DNA from: Roseateles chitinivorans | GTDB lineage: Bacteria > Pseudomonadota > Gammaproteobacteria > Burkholderiales > Burkholderiaceae_C | NCBI RefSeq assembly: GCF_002761755.1 | Contig: NZ_PEOG01000030.1 | Span: 1-64,000 of the forward strand | Direction of reading: 5' to 3' | Length of the DNA: 64,000 bases | Shown here: in pieces, positions 1-9,322 of the stretch | How the letters are laid out: every line of letters begins with the position of its first letter | Position numbering within the stretch: the stretch's first letter is position 1 | The notes under the pieces: model-generated | The model's database searches: none | Told to the model about the DNA's origin: nothing | Seen by the model: only the letters and a program-made list of their open reading frames with translations | Program-made: the position numbers and the translations under genes

Positions 1-322
1 CGCTCAGCCGCTCCGGCCAGGCGAGTCCGCGCTCGCGCAGCGCCTGGCCCTGGCCGGGATAGGCCTCGCCGGCGATCCAGCCGGCCAGCCTCGGCAGCGG
101 CGCCATGCACTGCCTGGGATCGAAGGCGAAGGCATGCCGCGCGCGCCCTTGGTTCAGCGACAACGACAGCGTCTCCAGCTGCGGCGCCATGAAGTTCCAG
201 TCGTCGAGCACCTGCTGCAGGCGCGTCGCGATGCCGTTGGCATAGCATGCCTGGCTCAGGTCTCGCGACACGACCACCAGTTGGCCGTCGCGCGATCCAT
301 CGCGATAGGTTGCGAGTTTCAT
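1..322 (-). CDS. FAH-family hydrolase, N-terminal part (cut by window edge)
   Basis: The reverse strand opens with ATG at 322-320 and reads MKLATYRDGSRDGQLVVVSR, then continues for 107 codons to the window edge without a stop. This N-terminus, with its DGSRDGQLVVVSRDL core and a following region starting near YANGIATRLQ, resembles the N-terminal domain of fumarylacetoacetate hydrolase family proteins. Those are metal-dependent enzymes that cleave C-C bonds in aromatic catabolic intermediates. The catalytic C-terminal domain lies outside the window, so the substrate cannot be judged. The start is only 4 bases from the GTG proposed for the divergent DUF3108 gene, so one of the two starts may be misplaced. 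Confidence 0.7.
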   Translation of the reverse strand, partial: MKLATYRDGSRDGQLVVVSRDLSQACYANGIATRLQQVLDDWNFMAPQLETLSLSLNQGRARHAFAFDPRQCMAPLPRLAGWIAGEAYPGQGQALRERGLAWPERLS

Positions 323-326
323 TGTT

Positions 327-1322
327 GTGGTCGGACAGTCATTCGTCGGGCGAGCGTTGGCGGCATTTTCACCTCAGGACCGGAAGGCGCTCGGGGCCGC
401 GCTCGCGGCCGCCCTGCTGCTGCATGCCGGGGTGATGGATGCGCTGTGGCAACGACCCGCGCCGCGCGCGGTCGATGCGACGTCGATGACGACCCGCCTC
501 ATCGAGTCGGCCCCACGAGCCGCGCCCGTGGCGGCACCGAAGCCGGCGCGCGAGGCTGCGCCGGCGCGAGCGCCCGTGAACGAACGATCGGCGGCGCCCG
601 AACGCCCCTCGCCCGCGAGCGCGGAGCTGGACGAGGCCGGCCGCGGCATCCCTTCCGAAGGGCCCACCATCGCGCCCGCGCCGCTCGCCGATGCGCGTCC
701 CGTGCCCGCGCTGCTCGCCCTGCCGCTGCGCGGCGAAGGCGCGCTCGCCTACGCCTTCGTCATCGACGGCCAGCCCGGCGAGGCCTCGCTGCGCTTCCGG
801 ATCGAGGACGGGCGCTACGAACTGGCGCTGGAGCGCCGCGCTGGCGACCGCGAATTGCCGCTCTGGCGCAGCGAAGGTCGTGTCGGCCCGCAAGGATTGC
901 AGCCGGAACGACATCGGGTGCGCCGCCAGGGCCGAGAGCGCGAACTGCTGGTCTTCGACCGCGATGCCGCCATGCCGCGTCTGCTTGTCGGCGCACGCGC
1001 CTACCCGCTGTCGGCGGGCACGCAGGATCGCCTCTCATGGTGGCTCCAGTTGGCGGCCCTGATGGCGGCCGAACCCTCGCCCCATCTCGGCCTGCGCCTG
1101 CGGGTGCCGGTGGCCGCTTCCGCGGGCGTGCACGACTGGGATTTCGAGGTGATCGCCCGCGACGGCGATCGCTGGTTGCTGCAGCGGGAGCTGCGGCGCG
1201 GGCCGGGCCGCCCTGCGCTGCAATGGTCCGCCTGGTTGGACGGGCAACGCGGCTTCCTGCCGGTGGACCTGCGTTTCAGCCTCGACGACGAGGAACAGTG
1301 GGCCCTCCGATTGCTGGAATGA
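327..1322 (+). CDS. DUF3108 domain protein
   Basis: This 331-residue protein begins at GTG 327. Residues about 22-40 form a short hydrophobic segment (LGAALAAALLLHAGV), likely a signal anchor. A long Ala/Pro/Arg-rich linker (about 45-130) follows. The C-terminal half (about 135-331) is beta-rich and resembles DUF3108 proteins, which are predicted periplasmic or envelope proteins of unknown function in beta-proteobacteria. The first ATG in frame is at 435, but starting there would lose the hydrophobic segment, so I keep the GTG. The 4-base gap to the divergent FAH-family gene leaves no room for separate promoters, so transcription may start inside one of the coding regions. I cannot assign a function. 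Confidence 0.65.
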   Translation: MVGQSFVGRALAAFSPQDRKALGAALAAALLLHAGVMDALWQRPAPRAVDATSMTTRLIESAPRAAPVAAPKPAREAAPARAPVNERSAAPERPSPASAELDEAGRGIPSEGPTIAPAPLADARPVPALLALPLRGEGALAYAFVIDGQPGEASLRFRIEDGRYELALERRAGDRELPLWRSEGRVGPQGLQPERHRVRRQGRERELLVFDRDAAMPRLLVGARAYPLSAGTQDRLSWWLQLAALMAAEPSPHLGLRLRVPVAASAGVHDWDFEVIARDGDRWLLQRELRRGPGRPALQWSAWLDGQRGFLPVDLRFSLDDEEQWALRLLE

Positions 1323-1542
1323 CCCTGCCCGTGCTTCGCATGCCCGCACGATCGCCCCAGGGATGCGAACACGTTACGTTCGGTGAATCCGTGAAACCCT
1401 GTGCGGTTGGCACCACAAATGCTTGGGACCGAATGAATCCGTGCCGGCAAGTTCTGCCACCATGGGGTCATGGCCTGGTTGGGAGCGATGGGGCTTGAAT
1501 CCGTCGCGTCAGGCCATAACTCCTGCCACAAAGGAGTCCTTC

Positions 1543-1848
1543 ATGCACATGCTCTACGACTCGCCGAGCTACATCGTCGTGCAGTTCGATGTCCCGGTCG
1601 ATCCGTCCCCTGGCGACGCGGCGCATGCCGCGCAGGCGGACCACACCCACCTGCCCGCGCTGCAGCGCGATGGTTTCGAGATCGTCGACAAGTTCACCCG
1701 CAAGGAAATCTTCATCGAGGGCGCCCTGGCCCAGACCTTCCAGGAAGGCGTCGAGGCGCTGATCGAGCAAGGCCCCGATGTCGACGACCTCGACGCGTTC
1801 ATCGCCACCTACGCCAACCTGGGCCAGCAGCCCGTCGTCATGCATTGA
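1543..1848 (+). CDS. DUF3567 family protein
   Basis: This is a 101-residue acidic soluble protein starting MHMLYDSPSYIVVQFDV. An AAGGAG ribosome binding site lies 6 bases upstream of the ATG, which decides the start over longer in-frame options beginning at 1423. The pattern ALQRDGFEIVDKFTRKEIFI followed by an acidic helix (FQEGVEALIEQ) matches DUF3567, a small family found almost only in Burkholderiales and without known function. It has its own 220-base upstream region and probably its own promoter. The DUF assignment is from memory of the family pattern. Confidence 0.75.
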   Translation: MHMLYDSPSYIVVQFDVPVDPSPGDAAHAAQADHTHLPALQRDGFEIVDKFTRKEIFIEGALAQTFQEGVEALIEQGPDVDDLDAFIATYANLGQQPVVMH

Positions 1849-1974
1849 CCCCCGGCCGGTCCCGGTGCCCTCCACCTGCGGGGGACCGGGACTTGTCGCG
1901 CGGCACCCGCTGCGCCAAGATCGTGCGGCCATGCACCGCTCCAGGCGGTGAGGTCCTCCCCCTCCGCACGAATC

Positions 1975-4281
1975 ATGGGCAAGCGCGCGCAGCCTCCGCT
2001 GGTGTCCCCGGGCCTGTCAGAGAGCCCGGTGCTGGATCTCATGTGCTCGCACTTCGTGCTGACGCTCACGGTCCGCCACGCCAACCGCTTCAATCCGCGC
2101 CGCGACCTCAGCGGCCTGCTCGCGCTGACGGCGCGGCATCTGGTCTGGCCTTCGCCGGTGCTGGCCCGCGTGCGGGGCTACCTCGCGCGTCGCTGCCAGG
2201 GGCACTCGCTCTGGGCCGGGCATGAGCGGCTGAGCGACGCGGCCTTCCTCGCGCGCCACGGCATCTGGCGCGGCCCGTTCGCCGAGGCGACGCTGTTCTT
2301 CTACCTCGACGAATACATCAAGGACGCGCCCAAGGACCTGCTCGCGCTGCTGTCCTGCACCTGCGACGCGCTCGACGCGCAGCTGCGCAGCCGATCCACG
2401 CTGGTGGAGCAGAACATCGATGTGCTGGGCCGATTGCTGCAGCTCAACGCGGCCGAGCGGGCGCTGCTGCTCTACGGCACCCTCGCCCGCTACCAGCGCG
2501 AGCTGCGCGGCGCGCTGGTGGAGTTCAAGGTCAACACCGCGCAGGAGGCCTTCGCCGCGATCGCGGAAGTGGCCGGCGTCGATCCGCACGAGGTCGCCGA
2601 GGCCCTGCGCGTCGGCTCGCGGCTGGAACGGGTCGGCATGATCGAGAACCTGATCGCCGAGCACAACATCACCGACCTCTCCGACCTGATGAAGGTCAGC
2701 GAGCAGCTGCCGCCGGTGCTGATGCGCGCCTACGACGGACCGCAGGACCTGATGGCGGTGTTCACGCGCCCGGTCGCGCCCAGTCCGCTGCAGCGCGCCG
2801 ACTTCGACTTCATCGCCGAGGACGTGGGCATCCTCGCCACCTTGCTGCGCCATGCGGTGGCGCAGGGCCAACCGGGCGTGAACGTGTTGATCTACGGTCC
2901 GCCGGGCACCGGCAAGACGGAGCTGGCCAAGGTCGCCGCGCGCGAGGCCGGGCTGACGCTCTACGAGGTCGAGTACGCCGACCGCGACGGCAATGCGCTG
3001 ACCGGCCGCGACCGCTACCGCTCACTGCAGATCAGCCAGGTGTTCCTGAAGGCCAGCCGCGATGTGGCGCTGCTGTTCGACGAAGTCGAGGACGTGTTCC
3101 CGCACCTGAGCGGCGACGCGGCCCACCTGATGGCGCGGCTGGACGCGGCGCTGGAGGTGCCGGCGCCGATGGCCGTCAATGGCAAGGCCTGGGTCAACCA
3201 GATCCTGGAAAGCAACCCTGTCCCGGTGCTCTGGATCACCAACCGCATCGAGCACATCGACCCTGCCTTCCGGCGCCGATTCCAGTACCACCTGGAGCTG
3301 ACCTCGCCGCCGCCGGGCGCGCGGCTGGGCCTGGTGCGCAAGGCACTGGAGGAACTGCCGGTGCCCGACGGCTTTGCCGAGCGCCTCGCCGAGCGCCGCG
3401 GCCTGACGCCGGCGCAGGTGCGCACCGCCGTGCGCTTCGCCCGGCTGGCCGGCGACGAGGCCGCCGCGGACGCCCTCGCCAATGAACGCCTGGTCAGCCG
3501 GCAGCTGCTGCATGCCGACAAGGCGCTCGGCCTGGTCGACGTCTCGCCACAGGCGCGGCCGGCGGCGGCGCGCTATTCGCTCGACCTGATCCACTGCGAA
3601 TGCCGCTTCGCGCTGCCGCGCCTGATCGAGGCGCTGCGGCGTCGCGGCCTGGGCACGCTGTGCTTCCACGGACCGCCGGGCAGCGGCAAGACCGCGCTGG
3701 CCGAGCACATCGCCTCGGAACTGCAGCGGCCGCTGATGGTGCGGCTGGCCAGCGACCTGATGTCCAAGTACGTCGGCGAGACCGAGCAGAACATGGCCCG
3801 CATGTTCGAGGCCGCCGCCGCCGAGGGCGCGGTGCTGCTGCTCGACGAGGCCGACAGCTTCCTGCGCAGCCGCCGCATGGCCGAGCGGCATTACGAGGTC
3901 AGCGAGGTCAACGAGATGCTGGCCGGCATGGAGCGCCATGCCGGCCTGTTCATCTGCACGACCAATGCCTTCGACGACCTCGACGAAGCGGCCCTGCGCC
4001 GCTTCAGCTTCAAGATCCGCTTCAAGCCGCTGCGGCCGGACCAGCGGCTGACGATGTTCGAGCGCGAACTGGGTCGGTCGCCCGACGAGGCGCAAGCCGA
4101 CCGGCTGCGCGCGCTGGACGCGTTGACGCTGGGCGACTTCGCCGCGGTGCGGCAGCAGGCCGAGATCCTGGGCGAGGCGCTGTCGCCGGATGAATTCCTG
4201 ACGCTGCTCGAAGCCGAGCACCGCGTGAAGCCGGACGTCCGCCAGCGCCGCCCGATGGGCTTTCGCGCCGGCGAGTCCTGA
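1975..4281 (+). CDS. Tandem AAA+ ATPase of unknown role
   Basis: The protein has 768 residues from ATG 1975 (a 5' extension to 1948 is possible). It carries two AAA+ modules. The first has Walker A GPPGTGKT at about residues 308-315 and Walker B LLFDEVED. The second has Walker A GPPGSGKT at about 566-573, Walker B LLLDEAD and an arginine-finger-like ALRRFSFK. The first 290 residues are helical with no domain I recognise. The second module has the SKYVGETEQNM pattern typical of FtsH/Vps4/p97-like ATPases. The likely role is remodelling or unfolding of protein substrates, but no partner gene is adjacent. The gene stands alone between DUF3567 and a TraB/GumN protein. Fold confidence is high, role unknown. 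Confidence 0.8.
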   Translation: MGKRAQPPLVSPGLSESPVLDLMCSHFVLTLTVRHANRFNPRRDLSGLLALTARHLVWPSPVLARVRGYLARRCQGHSLWAGHERLSDAAFLARHGIWRGPFAEATLFFYLDEYIKDAPKDLLALLSCTCDALDAQLRSRSTLVEQNIDVLGRLLQLNAAERALLLYGTLARYQRELRGALVEFKVNTAQEAFAAIAEVAGVDPHEVAEALRVGSRLERVGMIENLIAEHNITDLSDLMKVSEQLPPVLMRAYDGPQDLMAVFTRPVAPSPLQRADFDFIAEDVGILATLLRHAVAQGQPGVNVLIYGPPGTGKTELAKVAAREAGLTLYEVEYADRDGNALTGRDRYRSLQISQVFLKASRDVALLFDEVEDVFPHLSGDAAHLMARLDAALEVPAPMAVNGKAWVNQILESNPVPVLWITNRIEHIDPAFRRRFQYHLELTSPPPGARLGLVRKALEELPVPDGFAERLAERRGLTPAQVRTAVRFARLAGDEAAADALANERLVSRQLLHADKALGLVDVSPQARPAAARYSLDLIHCECRFALPRLIEALRRRGLGTLCFHGPPGSGKTALAEHIASELQRPLMVRLASDLMSKYVGETEQNMARMFEAAAAEGAVLLLDEADSFLRSRRMAERHYEVSEVNEMLAGMERHAGLFICTTNAFDDLDEAALRRFSFKIRFKPLRPDQRLTMFERELGRSPDEAQADRLRALDALTLGDFAAVRQQAEILGEALSPDEFLTLLEAEHRVKPDVRQRRPMGFRAGES

Positions 4282-4350
4282 CCCCACCGCCCCCGCGCCG
4301 AGCCCGCCGCGGATCCGGGAGCGGTCCGGTTCTGTGGCATCGTGCCGCCC

Positions 4351-5472
4351 ATGCGATCCGTCCCCCCGTCGACACCGCGAGCACGCGCCTGGCGCGCCAC
4401 CGTTCGCCGCGCGCTGAGCGCACTGGCGCTGCTGAGCGCGGCCGGCGCCGCCTTCGCCGCGGCGTCCACCGTCCCCTCGAAGCCCGCATCGCCTGCTTCC
4501 GGCGTGTCTGCCGAGCGCGCGCCGCGCGCCGCCAAGGCCACGTCGAACGCCTCGGTCTCGCCCGCCGCGTCCTCGGCCCGGCCGGAGAGGACCGCCGCCA
4601 CGCCGCCATCCTGTCCGCCCGAGCCCGCGCCGTTGCCGGCCGAGCGTCTGGCCGCTCGAGCGCGTGATCGCGGCCTGATGTGGACGCTGCAGCGCGATGG
4701 CCGCACGTCCTACCTCTACGCCAGCCTGCATGTGGGCAGGCCGGACTGGGCCGCGCCCGGACCGCGCCTGCGGGCGGCACTGGCCCAGGTCGACGCGGTC
4801 GCGCTCGAGCTCGATCCGCTGGACCGCGACGCCTGGCAGATGCCACCGATGCCCGAGCTGCCACTGGATGCCGCGCTGCGCCGGCGGCTGGAGGCCCAGG
4901 CCGCCGCGGTCTGCCTGCCGCCGGGCGCGCTCGCGACGACGCATCCGCTGCTGCAGACCAGCACCTACATGCTGTTGCGCGCCCGCGCGCTGGGGCTGGA
5001 CGTGCGCTACGGCCAGGAGATGCTGCTGAGCCAATGGGCCCGCGACCGGGGCCTGCCGGTGCTCGCGCTGGAGACCTTGCAGGGCCAGCTCGAGGCGCTG
5101 CTGCCCGCCGACGAGGAGGCCGCCCGCCACGAGCTGCGCGCCAACCTCCGCCAGCTGGAGCGACCCGCCTCTCTGCTGCGCACGCTGGACACGATGGTCA
5201 GCGTCTACGACCGCGGTGACCTGGCGCGGCTGAACCGCTACGCGGAGTGGTGCGATTGCGTCACCGACGCCGCGGACCGCACGGCGCTGCGACGCATCAA
5301 CGACGGCCGCAATCCCGCGCTCGCCGAGCGGATCTCCGAGCTGCATCAACGCGGCCAATCGCTGCTGGTGGCCGTCGGCGCGATGCACATGACCGGCCCG
5401 TGGGCGCTGCCCGCGCTGCTGCGGGAGCATGGCTTCGAGGTAACCCTGATGCCGCCATCCGGATCACGGTGA
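4351..5472 (+). CDS. TraB/GumN family protein, exported
   Basis: This 373-residue protein starts at ATG 4351. It opens with a basic region and a hydrophobic stretch (LSALALLSAAGAAFAAAS, about residues 23-40), likely a signal peptide, then an Ala/Pro/Ser-rich linker to about residue 95. The rest fits the TraB/GumN (TIKI-like) family. An LYASLHVGRPDW segment corresponds to the conserved GSxH-like motif, and near the C-terminus AVGAMHMTGPWALPALLREH matches the family's conserved GxxHxxG.xG..LL region. The family is related to Tiki metalloproteases and erythromycin esterase-like folds. Bacterial members are mostly uncharacterised, so protease activity is only an inference. Confidence 0.75.
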   Translation: MRSVPPSTPRARAWRATVRRALSALALLSAAGAAFAAASTVPSKPASPASGVSAERAPRAAKATSNASVSPAASSARPERTAATPPSCPPEPAPLPAERLAARARDRGLMWTLQRDGRTSYLYASLHVGRPDWAAPGPRLRAALAQVDAVALELDPLDRDAWQMPPMPELPLDAALRRRLEAQAAAVCLPPGALATTHPLLQTSTYMLLRARALGLDVRYGQEMLLSQWARDRGLPVLALETLQGQLEALLPADEEAARHELRANLRQLERPASLLRTLDTMVSVYDRGDLARLNRYAEWCDCVTDAADRTALRRINDGRNPALAERISELHQRGQSLLVAVGAMHMTGPWALPALLREHGFEVTLMPPSGSR

Positions 5473-5560
5473 TCGAGTTGCGGCACACTGGGCCGCCTTC
5501 GCGCCCGGCCCTCGTGCCGCCGAGCCTTCCACCCGCCCCTTCCCTTCGGAGTCCCGCATC

Positions 5561-6232
5561 TTGGACCCCCTGCCGTCCTTCCTCCAATCGCTGTTCCTGG
5601 TGCCGCTGACCCTGCTGCCCATCATCAACCCGGTGGGCGTGGCCCCGATCGTCATCGGCGCGGCCGGCGGCGACGACAAGGTCCTCAAGCGGCTGTCGCG
5701 CCAGGTCGCGATCAACGGCTGGGTGGTGATCATGGTGTCGCTGCTGGTCGGCACCTACGTGCTGGACCTGTTCGGCATCTCGCTGCCGGTGGTGCGCGTC
5801 GGCGGCGGCCTGCTGGTGGCCTACAGCGCCTGGGTGATGCTGACCCGCAACGAGACCGACGACGTCCAGACCGCCGTGGTGCATTCGTCGCCGAGCGACA
5901 TCAGCGAGGCCGAGATCGTCCGCCGCAGTTTCTTCCCGATCACCTTCCCGCTGACCACCGGTCCCGGCAGCATCGCCGCGGCGATCGCGCTGGGCGCACA
6001 GATCCCGCGTTCGCCCATCCCCTACGTGATGCAGGCCGGCATCGCCGCGATCGGTGCGGCCATCACGGCGGCCGTCGTCTACCTGGTCTACCGCAACGGC
6101 GGCCGGCTGCTGATGCGCATGGGCGAGGTCGGCACCCTGGTCATGATGCGGCTGATGGCCTTCGTGCTGCTGTGCATCGGCATCCAGATCCTCTGGTCCG
6201 GCTGGGCCGACCTGAACCACATCCCGACCTGA
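5561..6232 (+). CDS. MarC family integral membrane protein
   Basis: This 223-residue polytopic membrane protein starts at TTG 5561, with GGAG 11 bases upstream and no nearby in-frame ATG. About six hydrophobic segments are visible. The conserved MarC features are present: PIINPVGVAPI in the first membrane segment and PLTTGPGSIA in the middle. MarC proteins were once linked to multiple antibiotic resistance, a link later withdrawn. Some members are proposed to export amino acids, but the substrate is unknown. The neighbours do not inform the role. Confidence 0.85.
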   Translation: MDPLPSFLQSLFLVPLTLLPIINPVGVAPIVIGAAGGDDKVLKRLSRQVAINGWVVIMVSLLVGTYVLDLFGISLPVVRVGGGLLVAYSAWVMLTRNETDDVQTAVVHSSPSDISEAEIVRRSFFPITFPLTTGPGSIAAAIALGAQIPRSPIPYVMQAGIAAIGAAITAAVVYLVYRNGGRLLMRMGEVGTLVMMRLMAFVLLCIGIQILWSGWADLNHIPT

Positions 6233-6349
6233 GGCCGGCGTCGCCCCCGACCTGCCCGGACGCCGCCCGGACGCCTCGCGCCGCGGCGTAGGATCGACGC
6301 TCACGGCGGCGCTCGGGCAGGCGTCGCCGAAGCTCACCGAGGAGACAGC

Positions 6350-7123
6350 ATGGCGGACACCGACTTCAGTAAATTCGTTCCTGGCTTCGACTTCCTGCAG
6401 GGGCTGATGAAGAACGCCGGCGCCGCGATCCCCGGCTTCAACCAGTGGGTCGCCCCGACGCTGGACCCGCAGGAGCTCGACAAGCGCATCGACGAGCTGC
6501 GCACCGTGCAGTTCTGGCTCGAGAACAATGCCCGCATGCTGACCGCGACCATCCAGGCGCTCGAGGTGCAGCGGATGACGCTGTCCACGCTGCACGCGAT
6601 GAACGTGCCGATGGCCGACCTGAAGGACGCGCTGAAGACGCCCGTGCCGCCGCCCTTCCCTGGCGCGTCGTCCGCACCGTCGCCAACGCCTTCGCCAATG
6701 CCGTCTCCCGCGCCGAGCCGGGCGTCTTCGGCGGCGTCGGCCGCTCCGTCCCCATCCGCTTCCGAGGCGGCCCCGCCCTCCAAGGAAAAACCGGCCGAGG
6801 ACGCCTCCGAACCGCCCGCGGCCTCCGGCCCCAAGCCCGCCGGCGCCGACCCGATGCAGTGGTGGAACGCCCTCACCCAGCAATTCACGCAGGTCGCGGC
6901 CAACGCGATGAAGAGCGCCCAGACCGCGGCTTCGGTCGCCACGGCGGCGGCCGCGGAAGCCGCCTCGTCGGCCGCGCCGTCGGCCCGGCCTGCGACGGCG
7001 CGCAAGCCCACCGCGAAGGGCGCCGGCAAGACGGCCGCGGGCAGCGCTCCGAGAACGAGGGCCAAGACCGCCGCCAAGGCCGCGCCGGCCCGCAAGACGG
7101 CGCCCAAACGCAAGACTCCCTGA
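6350..7123 (+). CDS. phaM: PHA granule multifunctional regulator PhaM
   Basis: The protein has 257 residues. The N-terminal about 100 residues are predicted helical and contain the conserved QFWLENNARMLTATIQALEV region of PhaM. The middle is Ala/Pro/Ser-rich. The C-terminal 50 residues are Lys/Ala/Pro-rich like histone tails (repeated KTAAK, RKTAPK). In Ralstonia eutropha, PhaM binds PHA synthase PhaC and DNA, activates the synthase and helps partition polyhydroxybutyrate granules with the nucleoid. The basic tail would bind DNA. The gene implies the organism makes PHA, although no phaCAB is in this window. A FIST-domain gene follows 29 bases later. Confidence 0.85.
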   Translation: MADTDFSKFVPGFDFLQGLMKNAGAAIPGFNQWVAPTLDPQELDKRIDELRTVQFWLENNARMLTATIQALEVQRMTLSTLHAMNVPMADLKDALKTPVPPPFPGASSAPSPTPSPMPSPAPSRASSAASAAPSPSASEAAPPSKEKPAEDASEPPAASGPKPAGADPMQWWNALTQQFTQVAANAMKSAQTAASVATAAAAEAASSAAPSARPATARKPTAKGAGKTAAGSAPRTRAKTAAKAAPARKTAPKRKTP

Positions 7124-7152
7124 GCCTCCCCGCAGTTCCCCGAGGGCTGTCC

Positions 7153-8292
7153 ATGCCTCGCTTCCTCCAGGCGCACGCCACCCATCCCGACCCCCACATG
7201 GCGCTGGCCCTGGCCGGCGCGCAGCTGGAGGGCCAGCGCGCCGGCATGACGCCGACGCTGGGCTTCCTCTACCTGACCCATCCCTACGTGCCGCAGGCGC
7301 AGGCGCTGCTGGACGAGGTCCGCCAGCGCTGGCCCGGCTGCGGCTGGGTCGGCGCGTCGGCGCTGGCGGTGAGCGCCAGCGGCGTCGAGTACTTCGACGA
7401 ACCGGCGCTGGTCGTCATGCTCTGCGACCTGCCGCCGGACCAGTGGCGCATCTTTTCCGGCCGTCAGCCGCTGCCGCCCGAGCGCGAAGCGCGCAGCCTG
7501 CTGCTGCATGCCGACGGCGGCACGCCCGACCTGCAGGAGCTGATCGGCGAGCTGGCCCAGCGCTGCAGCAGCGGCTATCTGTTCGGCGGCCTGGTGAGCG
7601 GCGGCGACGACGCGGTGCAGATCGCCGACGGTGTCTTCGCGGGCGGCCTGTCGGGCCTGTCGCTCGGCCCGCAGGTGCGCTGGATCTCGCGAGTCAGCCA
7701 GGGCTGCCAGCCGCTGGGCCGGGAGCGCCGCGTCACCGCCTGCGACGGCCCGCTGGTCACCGAGCTCGACGGGCAACCGGCGCTCGATGCCCTGCTCGAG
7801 GACCTGAAGCTGCCCGCGTACACCGGCGAGTCCGGCTCGCTGCGCCAGGCGATGCCGCTGTTCCGGCGCACGCTGGTCGGACTGAACGACGAACCCGGCG
7901 CCCGCCGCGAGTACGGTCCCGAAGTCCGCGTCCGTCACCTGGTCGGCCTGGATCCGAGCCGCCGCGGCATCGCCGTCGCCGAGCAGCTGCGCACCGGCGA
8001 GCTGCTGAGCTTCTGCGAACGCCATCCCGATGCCGCGCGCCGCGACCTGGTGCGCATCTGCACCGAGATCCGGGCCGAGGCCGAGGAGCGCGGCGCCCGC
8101 ATGGCCGGCGCCCTGTACTTCAGCTGCACCGGTCGCGGCGGACCGCATTTCGGCGCGCCGTCGGCCGAACTGCAGTGGGTGCAGCACGCGCTCGGCGAGG
8201 TGCCGCTGGCCGGCTTCTTCGCCAACGGCGAGATCGCCCATGCGCGGCTGCACGGCTACACCGGCGTGCTGACGGTCTTCCTGGATCGCTGA
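7153..8292 (+). CDS. FIST domain sensory protein
   Basis: This 379-residue protein starts at ATG 7153. The first about 220 residues fit the FIST N domain, with a glycine-rich GYLFGGLVSGGDDAVQIADG stretch. About residues 230-370 fit FIST_C, including GALYFSCTGRGG near residue 320 and a final GFFANGEIA motif. FIST is a predicted ligand-sensing domain found in signalling proteins, proposed to sense small ligands such as amino acids. No output domain is fused here and no kinase or cyclase gene is adjacent. The stop overlaps the next gene's start by one base (TGATG), so the two are translationally coupled. Confidence 0.85.
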   Translation: MPRFLQAHATHPDPHMALALAGAQLEGQRAGMTPTLGFLYLTHPYVPQAQALLDEVRQRWPGCGWVGASALAVSASGVEYFDEPALVVMLCDLPPDQWRIFSGRQPLPPEREARSLLLHADGGTPDLQELIGELAQRCSSGYLFGGLVSGGDDAVQIADGVFAGGLSGLSLGPQVRWISRVSQGCQPLGRERRVTACDGPLVTELDGQPALDALLEDLKLPAYTGESGSLRQAMPLFRRTLVGLNDEPGARREYGPEVRVRHLVGLDPSRRGIAVAEQLRTGELLSFCERHPDAARRDLVRICTEIRAEAEERGARMAGALYFSCTGRGGPHFGAPSAELQWVQHALGEVPLAGFFANGEIAHARLHGYTGVLTVFLDR

Positions 8293-9236
8293 TGCCGCCG
8301 CGCCGTCACCTGCTCCAGGCCGCCGCGGCCTCGGCGCTGTGCAACGCGCTGCCGCTCCGGGCCGCCGGCGACGCCACCGCTCGCCGGAGCGCGACGCCGC
8401 CGGACCGGCAGGCCTCCGGCACCTCGCCCCCCGAGCCCGCGACCGTCGTCTATCCGCGCCACCTGCCCCAGCAGGACCGGCAGGTCGACTACTTCATCAG
8501 CCTGCTGCATGCGGCGCTGCAACGCAGCGGCACGCGCTACGCGCTGATCCCGACGCAGTCGGAGATGGTCCAGAGCCGCGCGCTGCTGAAGATGGCCAGC
8601 GACGACCCCAGCATCGACGTCTTCTGGACCATGACCGACCCGCAGCGCGAGCGGACGCTGCTGCCGATCCGCGTGCCGCTGGACCGCGGCCTGATCGGCT
8701 GGCGCCTGTGCCTGACCCGCGCGGACGACCGCGACCGCCTTCGCCAGGTCCGCGACCTGCGCGACCTGGCGCGCCTGACCGCCGGACAGATGCATGACTG
8801 GCCCGACACCGCCGTGCTGCGCGCCAACGGCCTGCCGGTGCAGGTGAGCACGCATTACCAGGGCCTGTTCCAGATGCTGTCGCAGGGCCGCTTCGACTAC
8901 TTTCCGCGCTCGATCTTCGAGATCGACGCGGAGCTCGCCAGCTTCCCCGAGCAGCACCTGGCCATCGACACCGCGCTGCTGCTGCACTACCCGGCGGCGC
9001 TCTACATGTTCGTGCGGCCGGGTCGGCCGCGGCTGGCGGCGGACCTGACACGCGGCATGGAGGCGCTGATCGCCGACGGCAGCTTCGAGCGGCTGTCGCG
9101 ACAGCTGTTCGGCGACCTCGTGCGGCGCCACCGGGTCGACCAGCGCCGCGTGCTGCGCCTGCGCAATCCGCTGCTGCCGGCGCACACGCCGTTGGACCGC
9201 CACGCGCTCTGGTGGCCGCTGCCCGGCGCGCGCTGA
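8292..9236 (+). CDS. Periplasmic solute-binding-like protein (SBP family 3 type)
   Basis: This 314-residue protein starts at ATG 8292 inside the stop of the FIST gene. The N-terminus MPPRRHLLQAAAASALCNAL is a plausible export signal with a twin-arginine-like RRHLLQ. The mature part resembles the extracellular solute-binding fold used as substrate sensors: a YVI/ISLL start, a WTMTDPQRERTLLPIRVPL hinge region, and GRFDYFPRSIFEID. Transporter genes are absent, so it may serve as a stand-alone sensor or effector for the coupled FIST protein rather than as an ABC importer subunit. The ligand is unknown. Confidence 0.65.
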   Translation: MPPRRHLLQAAAASALCNALPLRAAGDATARRSATPPDRQASGTSPPEPATVVYPRHLPQQDRQVDYFISLLHAALQRSGTRYALIPTQSEMVQSRALLKMASDDPSIDVFWTMTDPQRERTLLPIRVPLDRGLIGWRLCLTRADDRDRLRQVRDLRDLARLTAGQMHDWPDTAVLRANGLPVQVSTHYQGLFQMLSQGRFDYFPRSIFEIDAELASFPEQHLAIDTALLLHYPAALYMFVRPGRPRLAADLTRGMEALIADGSFERLSRQLFGDLVRRHRVDQRRVLRLRNPLLPAHTPLDRHALWWPLPGAR

Positions 9237-9322
9237 GCCGCCCCGATGAACGGTCGCGCTTCCCCGGTCGCTGGCGCACCGGTTCAGGCCCGGGTCAGCG
9301 CGCACGGCTACAGTTCGACGCC

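Noticed and set aside
3022-5430. 802-codon open frame on the minus strand over the AAA+ and TraB genes
   Set aside because: It has no family pattern and is rich in His/Arg/Gln, as expected from reading the complement of GC-rich codons. The plus-strand genes carry clear motifs.
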